This document shows, piece by piece, positions 22,501 through 33,487 of a stretch of 64,000 bases of DNA (positions are counted from its first letter, which is position 1; each line of letters starts with the position of its first letter). The notes under the pieces are model-generated. The model worked only from the letters and a program-made list of their open reading frames with translations. It made no database searches and was not told the origin of the DNA. The position numbers were made by a program, and so were the translations under genes. The stretch spans positions 9,366,274-9,430,273 of the forward strand of contig NC_089390.1 in the NCBI RefSeq assembly GCF_003171515.1, given 5' to 3'. The stretch is from Pyrenophora tritici-repentis. Its lineage: Eukaryota > Ascomycota > Dothideomycetes > Pleosporales > Pleosporaceae.

Positions 22501-23122
22501 ATAAAAGGTCACAGGTACGTACCTTTATATACGGAGTTGGGTAGACATACTGTTTCAATCACGATCGTTCGCTTCTTCTGCGAAATGCGTGTTAGACAAG
22601 TGTTGGAAACGCAAAGATTGAGCTGCTGTAATCGTGGAGTGCGTAGACACGGCTTATGCCATCCGTTGTGGTAATGCCCTGACATTTGTTCTGCTAACTA
22701 TCGACATTCTACCTCGAAGTGAAATCTGCGCATCATCCCCGCTACAGTAGTCGACGTTGCATTCTTCACCGCCTCACAGACTCACCAGCTACAATTGCTC
22801 GTGTAGAGCCTCGTATAAAGATGAATTCCCGGCCTAACTATCAGGCCCACCTTTGATTCGCTACACTTCCTCCCCAACGTTGGAGACATGAGGTTGGTTG
22901 GATGCTGAGCGTAAGGAATAAGCTGACATGGCGCTTTTGGGCGGCCCGAGCAAGCAGGAGCCGGTGTGACCTGTGCTGCAATTTCCAGGCCTACTTACAT
23001 TAATCGGTCGCGTCCCACGTTCTCGTTACCTGCATCCACTTGTTCCTATTACCTCGGAATCTAGAACCCTTCACCCACCCAACATTGTCGATCATTCCTG
23101 CCATCTTCCAACTGCTGCCACC
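19519..23122. other. Gene-poor 3.6-kb interval
   Basis: No supported gene. The middle (about 20940-21300) is G/T-rich with degenerate GGATGTGGATGTGG-like runs. The stretch 21350-22560 is AT-richer with recurrent ACCTAGGTAGGT-like words. Open frames are short and lack family features. No tRNA-like B box was found by eye. It could hold long UTRs, non-coding RNA or very decayed repeats. Confidence 0.5.
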
Positions 23123-23440
23123 ATGAAGACGTCTATTCTTGGTCTACTCTACCTCGCCTCCCTAACGGCGTGCAACAAGGGCAAAATGGGACACAAAGGT
23201 TGCACTCAACAGACCACGTGCGAAACCGAGGACCCCAATGCAAGTCTCCTTCACTCCTGGTACAATAAGTCGGAGCTAACTACCGCATACATAGGAGACA
23301 AATTGTCTACAAAGCCAGTGGGTGAGCTGCGAGCTCCTCCAGCACGATCACAAAACCCCATGTCTCGGTATGGGTTATTGCCATCATGGGGGCTGTGTAT
23401 GTCACTCTCCATACTTGGGCTTCCCAAGGAAATGTATTAA
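23123..23440 (+). CDS. Candidate small secreted Cys-containing protein (exon structure unresolved)
   Basis: The ATG at 23123 has a perfect GCCACC context. It opens MKTSILGLLYLASLTA, a good signal peptide, followed by Cys residues (CNKGKMGHKGC, TTCETED). The simple reading gives 105 residues. A likely intron follows PN: a GCAAGT donor at 23241, a GCTAAC branch site and CATAG near 23295. After it the frame would read ETNCLQSQW. Downstream pieces up to about 23700 are also Cys/Trp-rich (NNCWVWCC, LWCYV), but I could not join them in one consistent frame. The true gene may therefore be longer or broken. A secreted effector-like protein is the best guess; the family is not recognised. Confidence 0.35.
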   Translation: MKTSILGLLYLASLTACNKGKMGHKGCTQQTTCETEDPNASLLHSWYNKSELTTAYIGDKLSTKPVGELRAPPARSQNPMSRYGLLPSWGLCMSLSILGLPKEMY

Positions 23441-24427
23441 TCTCTTTCTCTAGGGCCCTCTTTCATCCGTCGTGAATAGCCCAGATGGGTGGGTTTTTAA
23501 TAACTGCTGGGTTTGGTGCTGTCCATAGGTGTACCGAAGCCTTTCAATGGTGCCGGACTCTGGTGCTATGTTACTGTCGGCCTGACGATGCTCCCAAAAA
23601 CTTACCGCAACTAAAAGACGTCAAAAGCTTATATCGATACAGTAAATGTAGGATCAAGGAGAACCTCTACCCCCAAAGCCTCTCGCCGAGCATCAACTCG
23701 ACATATCCATAGCTCTCCCTAAACAACAATTATTCTACACAATAAATCTAATCCCATACATCAAACTCTCAATTCCTATATATCCAAAATCTCCAAATAC
23801 ACCCCGTTTTCCACTCTTAGAAACAAATCCATAGCTACATTAACAAGTCATGCAGCCTGACCCTCACTCTAACCAAGTTTCTCGCATAAGCCAACTTACC
23901 AAACTTACTTCCACTACCACCTCGATTAAAGCTATACCAATATCCAACAGCCCAAAAATTTCACCAAGCGCCGACCGAACAAGACCGCTCTGCAAAATCG
24001 TTTCGTTAGTGCTTAGGCGTCAGGTAACCGCACGCTCAGAGTATCTAGAAGACAGCAGTACCCAACGCCCTCCAACCTATCTAGAAAAGCGTCGCCTCAC
24101 GTACCACGTTGACTTCAAGGCTAGTATCTGCTGAGGTTGTATACCCTCACGATCCATGCCGTACCACAAACGGAACAACCATCGCTTCCACGATAATACT
24201 GACGAGCACTCCACGGAGCTTTTATCACACTTACCCCCTATCTTGCGTAGAAATGACGAAACAGGTGGAAAGAATATTGATACCCCAGCTCTTTGAAAAT
24301 ATGTATGTATATTCTTCACTCTACACGCTCTACACACTCTACCCAAGCTTCAAGAAGAGAAAAAGAAAGACACACACGTCTTCTCTCTCATACATCTACC
24401 CTCGCACCTCCCAACCCGCTAAACTAC
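23441..24427. other. Intergenic
   Basis: It may include 3' exons of the secreted candidate up to about 23700. The rest, to the NAD(P)H dehydrogenase stop, is C/A-rich with no supported gene. Confidence 0.4.
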
Positions 24428-26485
24428 TTAAAAGTTCATCAAATCCCTTCCAAAAAGCGCCCTCTTCGTCCAATCCATCGCAAGCAAACACCTCGTCCTA
24501 AAACTAACACTCTGAGCAAAATACACCCCTCTCCAGAGATACACGGCCAACAACCCACCACTAAGCCCATACCCATTATAATCGAAAATCGCCGCGTTGC
24601 CAATATACGCCAGCGAACCAAGATGTTTATACTCAAAAGCCTTGTACACAGCATCATCCAAATCGCCATAATCCACATTATTCATCGCGAGCCCAGGAGC
24701 CGCCTGGGCAATCTTGTTGAACTTGCGGCCTAGGTATTCGCCCTGTTGGTTTGCCCGCTGCGCCGTGGCGGGTAGCGAGGTGAGTTTGGAGTCGATTTGG
24801 AAGAGCAGTTCGCGCAGCTCGCCAAAGTCGAGGGTGCCGGATTTGTCCTTGTCGTATTGTTCAAAGAGCTTGTCGAGCCGGCGGAGGTGGTTGGCGGCTT
24901 GGGGGAAGCGCTGCTTGACGCGTTTGGCAATGCCGCGCCAGTCTTGGTACGAGATTTGGAGACTTTCTGGGTCCTTGCCTTTTTCCCATGCCGTCGTGCG
25001 GAGGAAGTTTACTATGTGGTCGGATACGTTGTTTTGGACGGTGGCGCAGTCGCCGATGGCGTAGACGTCGCCTAGGGGTGAGCCGTTGAGGCGGAGGTGT
25101 GTGTCGGTTTCCAGGGCGTGTCTGTTGTTCTGTCCGTCGAGTTTGGCAGCGAGGCGCTTGCAGAAGTCGGTTTGGGCGACACCGGTTGACCAGAGGCAGA
25201 AGCCCATTGGAATTTCCTTGGTGATTACTTTGCCGTCGCTGTCTTTTTGAGAGAACAGAATCTTGTCAGCCTGGACCTCCTTGACACGAGAGTTGGTGAG
25301 GATATCGACAGAGTCGTGTGCAAATCGCTGCTCTGCATATTGAGATAAGGCCTCTTCGTACGTGTTCAAGATGTGACTGCGAGACTGGATGACGTGAACG
25401 GAGATTTCGTTGCGCAAAAGTCGCGGGTACATCTTGCACAAGTCCTCGTTGAGCATGTCAAAGAGCTCAGCTGCAAATTCAACACCTGTCGGCCCACCGC
25501 CGCATACTACAAAGGATAAGAGTCTTCGCCTCTCCTCGTCAGAGGTGGTCGGTAGACATGCTGTTTCGAGATTCCGGACCACTTGGTTTCGGATAATTCG
25601 AGCATCGCTGATATCCTTGAGGAAGTGGCAGTGTTCAAGTCCCTTTACGCCATGAGAGTTTGTTACGGATCCAACACCAACTACCAGTTTATCGTACGGT
25701 ACGTAGAATCGTTGCTCCTTTCCTTGTGCATCTACGGCGGAGCATTCAATCAGTTTCTTGGAAAACTCAACATCTTCAGCCTTGGCTTTGAGGAAATGAC
25801 CGTGTACTCTTCTGACGATTCGGCGGACAGGCTCGACAAGCGATCGTAGCTCCAGAGTTCCCACTGTAGCAGAAGGCAGCATGGGTGTGAAGAGGAACGT
25901 GTTCGACGGCGATATTACAGTAACGTGGTAGTCATCCTCATTTAGTTGCTTCAAGAGCGCCACGCTTCCCCAACCTGTGCCCAATATGACCAACTTCGGC
26001 TTATGTTTGAGTTTCTTATTCTCTGGGGTTTCATCATCGTCAACAAAGTGCTCCGCGATGGGCAGATTCTTCGGTCCGCCTCTCCGCGGGCTTAGGGCGA
26101 GCTCTGATACGGGTATGTCGGTCGCAATTGGGTCGTCGTTGTATGTGTAGGCGTCATAGATGAAAAATGCCACAACAAGGACACCGCTCACTGCAACAAA
26201 GGATCCGAGTATGGCAGCGGTCCTGTACGCAGCGCGCACAAGTCGCGATCGCGGTTGGGGAATTGGCTTCGTTGAGGCGGCTCGTATCGCGGTAGAGGTA
26301 GGGGACTGCTTGCTCAATTGTGAACATCGTATAGTAGCGTGGCTCAGCGCGGAAGCTGAGGATCTACTGCTGAAGGAAGTCCTGAACTGTGAGGTTGCTG
26401 TCGAAGGCAATCTTCTGCAGAGTATAGAAGCTCTTTGTGTGACATTGTATCCGCGCGATAACGACGCAGCCTGTCGTGGCAGCAT
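24428..26485 (-). CDS. nde1: External alternative NAD(P)H:ubiquinone oxidoreductase with EF-hand
   Basis: Single exon, 685 residues. The N-terminus is a basic mitochondrial presequence (MLPRQAASLSRGYN). A hydrophobic segment spans about 88-110. The first dinucleotide fold is LVILGTGWGSVALL (165-178) and the second is VVCGGGPTGVEFAAEL (326-341). A canonical EF-hand loop lies at 545-556 (DKDKSGTLDFGE), and the type II NADH dehydrogenase C-terminus ends LFGRDLMNF. It feeds electrons from cytosolic NAD(P)H to ubiquinone at the outer face of the inner mitochondrial membrane without proton pumping. The EF-hand is typical of the calcium-dependent NDE1 of Neurospora, which prefers NADPH. The pair of mitochondrial genes here (with Mdv1) is probably chance. 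Confidence 0.93.
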   Translation of the reverse strand: MLPRQAASLSRGYNVTQRASILCRRLPSTATSQFRTSFSSRSSASALSHATIRCSQLSKQSPTSTAIRAASTKPIPQPRSRLVRAAYRTAAILGSFVAVSGVLVVAFFIYDAYTYNDDPIATDIPVSELALSPRRGGPKNLPIAEHFVDDDETPENKKLKHKPKLVILGTGWGSVALLKQLNEDDYHVTVISPSNTFLFTPMLPSATVGTLELRSLVEPVRRIVRRVHGHFLKAKAEDVEFSKKLIECSAVDAQGKEQRFYVPYDKLVVGVGSVTNSHGVKGLEHCHFLKDISDARIIRNQVVRNLETACLPTTSDEERRRLLSFVVCGGGPTGVEFAAELFDMLNEDLCKMYPRLLRNEISVHVIQSRSHILNTYEEALSQYAEQRFAHDSVDILTNSRVKEVQADKILFSQKDSDGKVITKEIPMGFCLWSTGVAQTDFCKRLAAKLDGQNNRHALETDTHLRLNGSPLGDVYAIGDCATVQNNVSDHIVNFLRTTAWEKGKDPESLQISYQDWRGIAKRVKQRFPQAANHLRRLDKLFEQYDKDKSGTLDFGELRELLFQIDSKLTSLPATAQRANQQGEYLGRKFNKIAQAAPGLAMNNVDYGDLDDAVYKAFEYKHLGSLAYIGNAAIFDYNGYGLSGGLLAVYLWRGVYFAQSVSFRTRCLLAMDWTKRALFGRDLMNF

Positions 26486-27115
26486 TGTGGCGAATTGGAG
26501 CTACAGTGAAGTAGCTGAGGCTGTCTGGAACGCACTAGAAGAGGGTATTGGGGCGTATTCTCGTTGGTATCGTCGGTCTCGGAACCTGTGGAAAGGAAAG
26601 GATGGCGTGCTCGGACCCTCTACTACAGCAATTGACCGCCAATTGCAAAATCAATGTGTTGGTATCATAGAAACAAGAAGCGAAAAAGTACACACTACTT
26701 TATACCATGCATGCCACAGTTTTGTGTGGGTAGGAAGACGCGGCAAGAGTTGATGGTATGCTCAGCGTTACGTCACCTCGCGATCGCCAAACCAAGCTTC
26801 GCACTGGCCCCTATCAGAAGCTTGAGCTAGTTTGGAAAACACCACCGCTACGTACTTTACCGTATGCCCGGGCAGTCGACGATGCAGATGGCTTACAGAT
26901 GGCTTCTAATCATATTTCTAGCCATTAATCATCCAGTAATCGTACCAGCCAACGCCAATTGTCACAGTAAATTTTGAAAGCCGACATTCTCGCTCAAAGT
27001 GCAATGATATAATAGATAGTAGTACAACGAACTTTGCCATTTCCATGACTGGCTATGAATGTGTGCCCCACCATTTCGTATATACAACACCCACTCATCT
27101 GTTACCAACGGCTCC
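26486..27115. other. Intergenic between dehydrogenase start and Mdv1 stop
   Basis: This is the upstream region of the dehydrogenase and the 3' region of Mdv1. A plus-strand frame at 26160-26753 is antisense to the dehydrogenase N-terminus and has no family features. No other element was seen. Confidence 0.5.
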
Positions 27116-29248
27116 CTAACACGACCACACACCAACTGTTCCATTCCTGCGTCCCTCGACGAGATATCCATCTTTTATCCTAACATGCTCGATGATAGAA
27201 TGCGTCGACGTGTCTTCCTTGTCAGCTCCAGGACCACAGTCCCAGTGACGTCCGTCCATCTTGTCGTAAACCTTGACAACGTCTACGCCGGCAGCAGAGA
27301 CAATGCGGCGTGTATCGAACATCATGCTGGTGACGGGATGGTCGTAAGCGTAGGCGTCTGCGATGGCACCGGTTCGGAGATCCCAGATCTGGGTGACGTT
27401 AGCAAGGCACGTGTATGTGGGTAGAAGAACTTACGCGAATGCTCCGGTCGGCGCTACCGGTGACAAGGTGGACGTCATCGAATTGCAGGGCAGTGACAGG
27501 ACCTGTGTGGCCAACAAGACTTCTGTGTACTTGTCCACTTCGTAGATCCCATAGTCGTACCATACCGTCTGCAGTACCACACGCAAGTGCGGCATCGAAA
27601 ACCTGGATAGCGCCTACAAAGTCGGCAGAGGTGTCGGAAGAGCGTCCAGTCTGTCGCCATGTCGTGTTTGTGTTGTTGGAAGCTGTTGCTTGGGCGGCTG
27701 CCCAGAGTACGTCGAGTGTCTGCACACATCGGCCCTTGACCAGATCCCATTGCCGCAGGGTCTTGTCAGCGGAGCCAGAAACCAAAGTGTCGCCGCGGAA
27801 GTGCAGCGCCGTAACTTCATCTACGTGTGATTCGAGAGAGAACATTGGACAGTCTCGCATGCTAGTCGAGGGGGGCGCAGGGGGCGCATCTTCCGAGTTC
27901 TCAAATGCGAGGCCATCATCGCTTTCTTCTTCTTGCTTGTTGATCCTGTTATCGTGGGGTGCGTATTCCGCTTTGCTCAGATCCCACAGCCGTATCGAAG
28001 CGTCCATTGAGCCCGTTGCCACAATATTTTCCTCAACCTGCAAGCATCGCACCGAAGATAGATGGCCCTCGAGCATACCTATGCATCGGCCAGCACTTAG
28101 ATCCCACACACGGACGGTGTCGTCCAGTGCTGCTGTGACCATCATGCCCCACGGCGCATCAAAGTCCATGGCTGTGATGGCGTCGAGGTGGCCAGGGAGT
28201 TCCTTGATCTTGGATCCAGACTGAAGATGTTCGTGTAGTACGGGCATGGACATGCGCTTGGAGAGACGCTTCGCCTTGCTCTTCGTCCTGGGCGAGGATG
28301 GTATCTTCTGGTATATCGACTCGGACATGAACTCGCCCTTGCCCTCTGACTGCTCCTCGCTGGTCTGCGAATTCGCCGTCTTGGGGGCGAGGGCAGCCTC
28401 ATCGTCGAGCTCCTCCTGCAAGTCCTCAATCTGGTTGTCCACGGTCAACAGGTCCTGCTCGAGCTCGCCCTCCTCAATCTCCAGCCCCGCCAGGCGGTCA
28501 AGGACCATCTTGCGCATCGTGTTCAGGTTCGCGATCTTGTTATCGATCTCGTGGATCTCGGCCACGCACATGTGTTTCCGCACGCCCATCATCTCCAGGC
28601 GGTGGCCCATGCTGTGCCGTTGGTTGCGCAGCTTGCGCATCGACGGCGGCACATTGGCATCGTCGTCGTCGCCGTCGTCGCCGCCGCCTATAAGACGCTG
28701 ACCACGCGCATTGTGGCGACCATGCTTGGCTTGGTGGCTGTCGGACTTTTCAGGCAGCGAGGCCTCGAAGCCCTGGAACAGCGAAAACTCGCTATTGTCC
28801 TCGGGAATGTTGGCGAGCAGGTCGTTGGGGATGTAGGCCAGAGCCCGCTGTTGGATCTCGGGGACGGATATGCGCGAGCGCACAATCTCGCGGGGCGTGG
28901 TTTGGGCAAAGGAAAAGACTGAGCGCTGCATCAGAGGACGCCTGAGCTCGCGGTGCAGCTCGCCAATGGCGTTTTGGTAGTGCTGGGAGACTCCTTCGGC
29001 GCCGATCAAGCTGCCAGCCGTGGCCGTGACTTTTTTGCCAAAAGCTTGCAGATGGCGGGTCTAGCGAGCAATTAGCATCCGATTCACTCTACACATGGAA
29101 ATTGCGGTGGGGCTACATCTGGAAGAGAGTCGATGAAGCTTCCTTCGTCATCGTTGTCGTAGCGCTGCTGCTGGGAAAAGCGCGGTGGCCGTGGGCTGGT
29201 GGACCTGCCGCGCCCTGGTGATCCATTGCGGGCGGTTGACGAGGCCAT
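27116..29248 (-). CDS. mdv1: Mitochondrial division protein 1 (Mdv1-like WD40 adaptor)
   Basis: Three exons: 29248-29117, 29060-27435 and 27388-27116, giving about 676 residues. The first donor is uncertain: GAT|GTAGCC at 29117, or TGT|GTAGAG at 29093, which adds eight residues in frame. The last intron (27434-27389) is canonical and joins DRSIR to IWDLRTG. The N-terminal region is followed by a coiled coil (about [20 protein letters not shown] and onward). Then come six to seven WD40 repeats, including [37 protein letters not shown] and [10 protein letters not shown], ending VGVWSC. Mdv1 links the outer-membrane anchor Fis1 to the dynamin Dnm1 in mitochondrial fission. Length fits fungal orthologues. 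Confidence 0.9.
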
Positions 29249-29644
29249 GCGGGCAGCGGGCAGAGGGCAGAGTCGAGGGGCAGAACAGTGCACTCAAGTT
29301 ACGAGGTCGACTCTTCTTAGCTCATCTTCTTATCTTTGCATCGTGCACAAAAAATAGAGACGTCACGAGACGATGAGGTACAATGGGGTGCTTGGTGCCT
29401 GGTGCTGGTACTGGTGCTGGTACTGGTACTGGTAGACACGGTCTTTGGTGTTGTTCGGTGCATGAATGTGGACCGCAAGCCATTGGCACCCGCCTGCGTC
29501 ATCCGCCCCCAAGCTCAACGCCGAAGGTCGGGAGTGCTAGTTACTGGGGACGGCCATGCTGACTGCGGCCAACACCATCTGCCAAAATGTCAAACAACAC
29601 CCAACCCAGAATTATTCTCGCACTCTCACATTTCTATACAAACC
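29249..29644. other. Divergent promoter with CTGGTR hexamer repeat
   Basis: Region between Mdv1 (-) and chorismate mutase (+). It contains a short CTGGTG/CTGGTA tandem at about 29399-29434. Nothing else was recognised. Confidence 0.6.
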
Positions 29645-30547
29645 ATGGACGCCGCCATTGATCTCTCCGACGCCTCAAAGGCCCTCGACTTGGCCAACAT
29701 TCGCTTCCAACTCATGTATCACGCCCTTCACTTGTGCGCACGACCCAAGATGCCCAGCTAACCACTAGCAGCCGCCTAGAGGATACAATCACCTTTCACC
29801 TGATCGAGCGCGTGCAGTTTCCCCTCAACCAGACCATTTACGTGCCCGGCGGTGTCGATATTGGCGAGCCCGACGTCAGTCTGTTCGAGTGGATGCTGCG
29901 TGAGCAGGAGCGACTGCAGTCACTCGTTCGCCGCTACCAGTCGCCCGACGAGTACCCCTTCTTCCCCCACGTACTCCAGACGCCCATCCTCAAACCCCTC
30001 CACTACCCGCAAATATTGCATCCCAACAATGTCAATGTCAACGCCCAATTAAAAGACTGCTACATCAAGCACATCCTCCCTGCAGCATGTATGCAGACGG
30101 ACCGTGGGGATAGAGGCGAGTCACAGGAGAACTATGGCTCATCTGCCACGTGCGATGTCATGACCATCCAGGCCTTGTCGCGAAGGATCCACTTTGGCAA
30201 GTTCGTCGCCGAGGCAAAGTTCCAGCAAGAGACTGAGCGCTTCGTCAAGTTGATCAAAGAGGAAGACCGCAAGGGTATCGACGAAGCCATTACCAACGCC
30301 GCCGTAGAAAAGAAGGTTCTTGAGCGACTGAGATTAAAGGCAAAGACCTATGGCACTGACCCTGATCTGGGCGCCAATGGTTCATCCAAGGTTAATGCCG
30401 ATGCCGTCGTTGCCATGTACAAGGTACGTTCATTCTGTCTGTGGGTGTATAATGCTGAAACAACTACAGGACTGGGTCATTCCTTTGACAAAGGAAGTCG
30501 AGGTAGAATACCTCATGCAACGCCTCAAGGGCACCCAATGGGAGTAG
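29645..30547 (+). CDS. aro7: Chorismate mutase
   Basis: Three exons: 29645-29715, 29772-30423 and 30470-30547. Phases agree and the product has 266 residues. The first splice rebuilds LANIRFQL-IRLEDTI. The second joins VVAMYK to DWVIPLTKEVEVEYLMQRL. The protein is all-helical AroQ-type. LSRRIHFGKFVAEAKF carries the equivalents of yeast Aro7 Arg157 and Lys168, and TKEVEVEYL carries that of Glu246. It converts chorismate to prephenate, the branch to phenylalanine and tyrosine. In yeast it is feedback-inhibited by tyrosine and activated by tryptophan. Length fits (yeast 256). It is a shikimate-pathway gene about 22 kb from the quinate module, but there is no sign of common control. Confidence 0.94.
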
Positions 30548-32254
30548 ATTTCAACCGTGACAGATCGTCTAGAATGCACCGTTGAGACCCGGAACGACAT
30601 TTCTCTCAGCTCCGACTTTTGCCACCGCCTCGCAAACTTCCGTCTTTTGGATTGCCGCTATCTCAATGTGTTGTGTGAAATCCGTGTGCTACCACAGGAC
30701 TGTTGAGTACTCTCTCCAGAGCGTTTGGGCTTTCTCTAGATATCAGCTTGCGAGATATTGTAGAGCGTTGTTACTCTTATAGACTAAGATGGAAAGATAG
30801 ACATGGTTATGAATAGACATGATGTACCATTCAAGACTATCGTACCATGTGGCTATCGCGCAGTGTGACCTTACCTCTAAACCCTTGTCCTTGACTTGAG
30901 CGTTTACACAACAGTCGGGAATGAATACACTAGAACCCCACACTAGAAGATACTGTGGCTTACAGTATCCTTGCCTGTCACTCGCTAAAGATAATTTACG
31001 CCTGCGCCGCATTCAAAGATGATTCTAGTCTGTTTACAGTTCCAAAAGATTCGCATCGCTATTCATTAGGTCCTACTCTAGCCAGACAATTGATACGTTA
31101 ATATTAGTATATTTTTTAGTTAGTTAGCCTGTAGCACCTAAGATTATATACACGACTCCAGTTAGACCAGAATTTCGACAATAACAGCAAAGACGCATTT
31201 GGAGAACCACCTTTTTGACCTACAAGACTTCCCCAGCATTTACCGTAAACCACGCGGAATATCCCGTGAGAACTCCTAAACAATTCAGCCCTCATGTACT
31301 ACTTTAGCGTAATCTTCCCAATATAAACCCTCATAAACGTACGTAGACAAACCAATCTTCCCATTTCTAACCCCCCCCCCCCTCCCCAAGTACAACGACA
31401 CCCGCAACACCCTCGACTTCCAGAAGGCAGAGTAGCCAGGGTACTACTGCTAGATTGTGCTTTACGAGCTCGTCGGCCACATCACCAGAAACACGCTCAT
31501 CGAGGACGCCAACGGGAACAAAACGTTCAACAGGAAAACCCACCGATTAGTCCCCTGTCGTGGAACCTCTTGTTAAGACTCAGTGTAACCGGAGAAGACG
31601 TGGACAGGCGTGTTTTGGCGAGCCGGCAACGATGGTGAAGGAGTGTAGACGGAGCTTGTGCGTGCTGTGTTTTGATGGACGATGGGGGTTGCTGGGGTTA
31701 TTTGGGCTTGACGGGGGGTCTGAGATTGTGGTTAGAGGACAAGTTGTAGGTGTGATGCGGGCTTGCAGTTAGGAAATATGGACGATGTAGATTGGAGGAT
31801 TGTAAAATCGAAGATAGGGTACTACGAGGGGTTGGCGGCACGGTTGGAGGGCGAGTATGTGGTGTAGAGGGGAGTTGTGATGGAGGTTGTGATGGAGGGG
31901 GAGCCGAGGTAGGTGGTTATGAGGGGGATATGTTCTAAGGTTAGTAAGGGGTGGTGAGTTAAGGAAAGAGTTAGGCTTGTATATAAGGGCGAGCGAGAAG
32001 GGATAGGAGTTTAGGGTGTGGCTGCTTTGTAGGGAGGTGGTGGTTTCAAGTAACATTTAAGCTGAACAGCAGTGCAAAAAATACATCACACATGTGGCAA
32101 AGCGCGAATTCCAAAGACAAAATTAATAACTCCGTGTTCACTATCTGTAGTCCCTTAATCCATAGTCCCTTGATTCGTAACTCGTTGCAATAGCCCCCAC
32201 TTGACAGGTCGTGGTTCTAGTGGGATACAGAGTACCTCCTGAATGGTAAGGTAT
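30548..32254. other. Gene-poor interval with a possible decayed ORF
   Basis: It holds a poly-C tract at about 31371-31382. Just after it, at about 31390-31560, is a frame reading NDTRNTLDFQKAE then LYELVGHITRNTLIED, interrupted by stops; this may be a gene remnant, family not recognised. The interval 31560-32250 is G/A-rich with nothing supported. Confidence 0.4.
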
Positions 32255-32975
32255 TTAGTCGACCTTGAGCTTCTGAGGCTCACGCTTGTCAACCTTGAGC
32301 TTTTGAGGCTCGCGCTTGTCAACCTTGAGCTTCTGGGGCTCGCGCTTGTCGAACTTCAACTTCTGGGGCTCAGCCTCAGGCTCACGTTTGTCGACCTTGA
32401 GCTTTTGCGGCTCAGCCTCGGGCTCCCGCTTGTCGACCTTCAACTTCTGGGGTTCAGGCTCGCGCTTGTCGACCTTGAGCTTCTGTGGCTCAGCCTCGGG
32501 CTCCCGCTTATCGACCTTGAGCTTTTGGGGCTCGCGCTTGTCAACCTTCAACTTCTGGGGCTCGCGCTTATCGACTTTGAGCTTCTGAGGCTCTGGGTCA
32601 CGCTTGTCAACCTTCAGCTTCTGGGGCTCACGCTTGTCGACCTTCAGTTTCTGAGGCTCACGCTTATCAACCTTCAATTTCTGAGGCTCTGGGTCGCGCT
32701 TGTCGACTTTAAGCTTCTGAGGCTCCCGTTTGTCGACCTTGAGCTTCTGAGGTTCGCGCTTATCAACCTTGAGCTTCTGAGGCTCCGCATTGCGGCGCAT
32801 GAGGCTGTCAAGGCCTTCACGAGGAGCGAGAGCCAAGCCAGCTGTTAATCGTGTTAGAACGGGGCGACTATATTCCAGAGGGCGGGGTGTGAGAATATGG
32901 CTTACCTGGGCTGAGCGGGAATGAGACGGCCGAAGTGGCCATGAAGGCCACGGTGATGACGTTGGAAAACCTCAT
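32255..32975 (-). CDS. Secreted Kex2-processed repeat protein (KEP), possible RiPP precursor
   Basis: Two exons, 32975-32906 and 32841-32255, with a 64-base intron in phase 1 give 218 residues. MRFSNVITVAFMATSAVSF is a signal peptide. A short pro-region with a dibasic RR (39-40) precedes 16 tandem repeats from residue 43. The unit is EPQKLKVDKR. Variants add DP, EP or EPEA at the front, and one has Phe for Val. Fifteen KR sites would let Kex2 release about 16 copies of near-identical peptides in the Golgi. The repeats differ at many synonymous positions while the peptide is almost invariant, so selection acts on the peptide. It is divergent from the sugar-type transporter and near UstYa-like genes. 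The core lacks Tyr, Trp and Cys, unlike ustiloxin-type cores. A linear signalling or surface peptide is an alternative. Confidence 0.85.
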
Positions 32976-33105
32976 GATGGCGGTGTTTGGTGTTTTGGCG
33001 AAGACTGATCTGTATCGCTGAACGGAGAACTGGTTTATGCTGCTGGAGGAAGGCTGAGGACTCAATGGAGCTGATGCTGATTTGAATTCAAGTCACTGGA
33101 CGAAG

Positions 33106-33112
33106 ATATATA
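33106..33112 (-). promoter_or_regulatory. Possible TATA box of the KEP gene
   Basis: TATATAT on the minus strand, about 130 bases before the KEP start codon. Confidence 0.4.
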
Positions 33113-33120
33113 GTACACCT

Positions 33121-33146
33121 TCCTGACAGCCATTTCGCTGTCAGGA
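33121..33146. promoter_or_regulatory. 10-bp perfect inverted repeat in the KEP/transporter promoter
   Basis: Arms TCCTGACAGC and GCTGTCAGGA with a 6-base spacer, between the divergent KEP and transporter genes and just beyond the candidate TATA box. It is a plausible regulator site, with no known match. Confidence 0.4.
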
Positions 33147-33487
33147 TTACTACCGCCTGTCCGATACATTCATGGCATCGTAACATCATCCGGACCGTGT
33201 ATGGCGGAGGTCTGTTCCTGATGGCGTGTAATGGTACCCGGAAGATTTTGTCGGCGGAATGAAGACGTTAAAGTGATGGGTTCCGAAAGTTAGTCCAGGG
33301 GGTCCTGCCTCCGGGATTCCCTCCGGAGTTGCCAAATCGGGTCGGTGCCGGAAACACCGGCGATAGATGATACCGACTACCATTGTCGGCCTGACGAATT
33401 CGACTTCGACTACCATGCGTCCAGTTAAAGATATACCTGTAAAGATTTCGCCATGGCAAAGAGAAACGCCTAAACACGTCCAAAACA

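Noticed and set aside
26160..26753. 197-codon plus frame antisense to the dehydrogenase N-terminus
   Set aside because: Overlaps a confidently identified gene and shows no family features.
27415..28701. Long plus-strand frames opposite Mdv1
   Set aside because: Ser/Thr/Arg-rich shadows of the WD40 coding strand.
32255..32836. Regular 30-36-base repeats resembling a CRISPR array
   Set aside because: They are codon repeats in a fungal coding gene without unique spacers.
32243..32848. Plus-strand 201-codon Leu-rich repeat frame opposite the KEP gene
   Set aside because: It is the mirror image of the KEP repeats. The minus strand has a signal peptide, a proper intron and Kex2 sites, so the plus frame is a shadow.
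32255..32975. Mating alpha-pheromone precursor
   Set aside because: Filamentous-ascomycete alpha-factors carry Trp/Cys-containing peptides. These repeats have neither.
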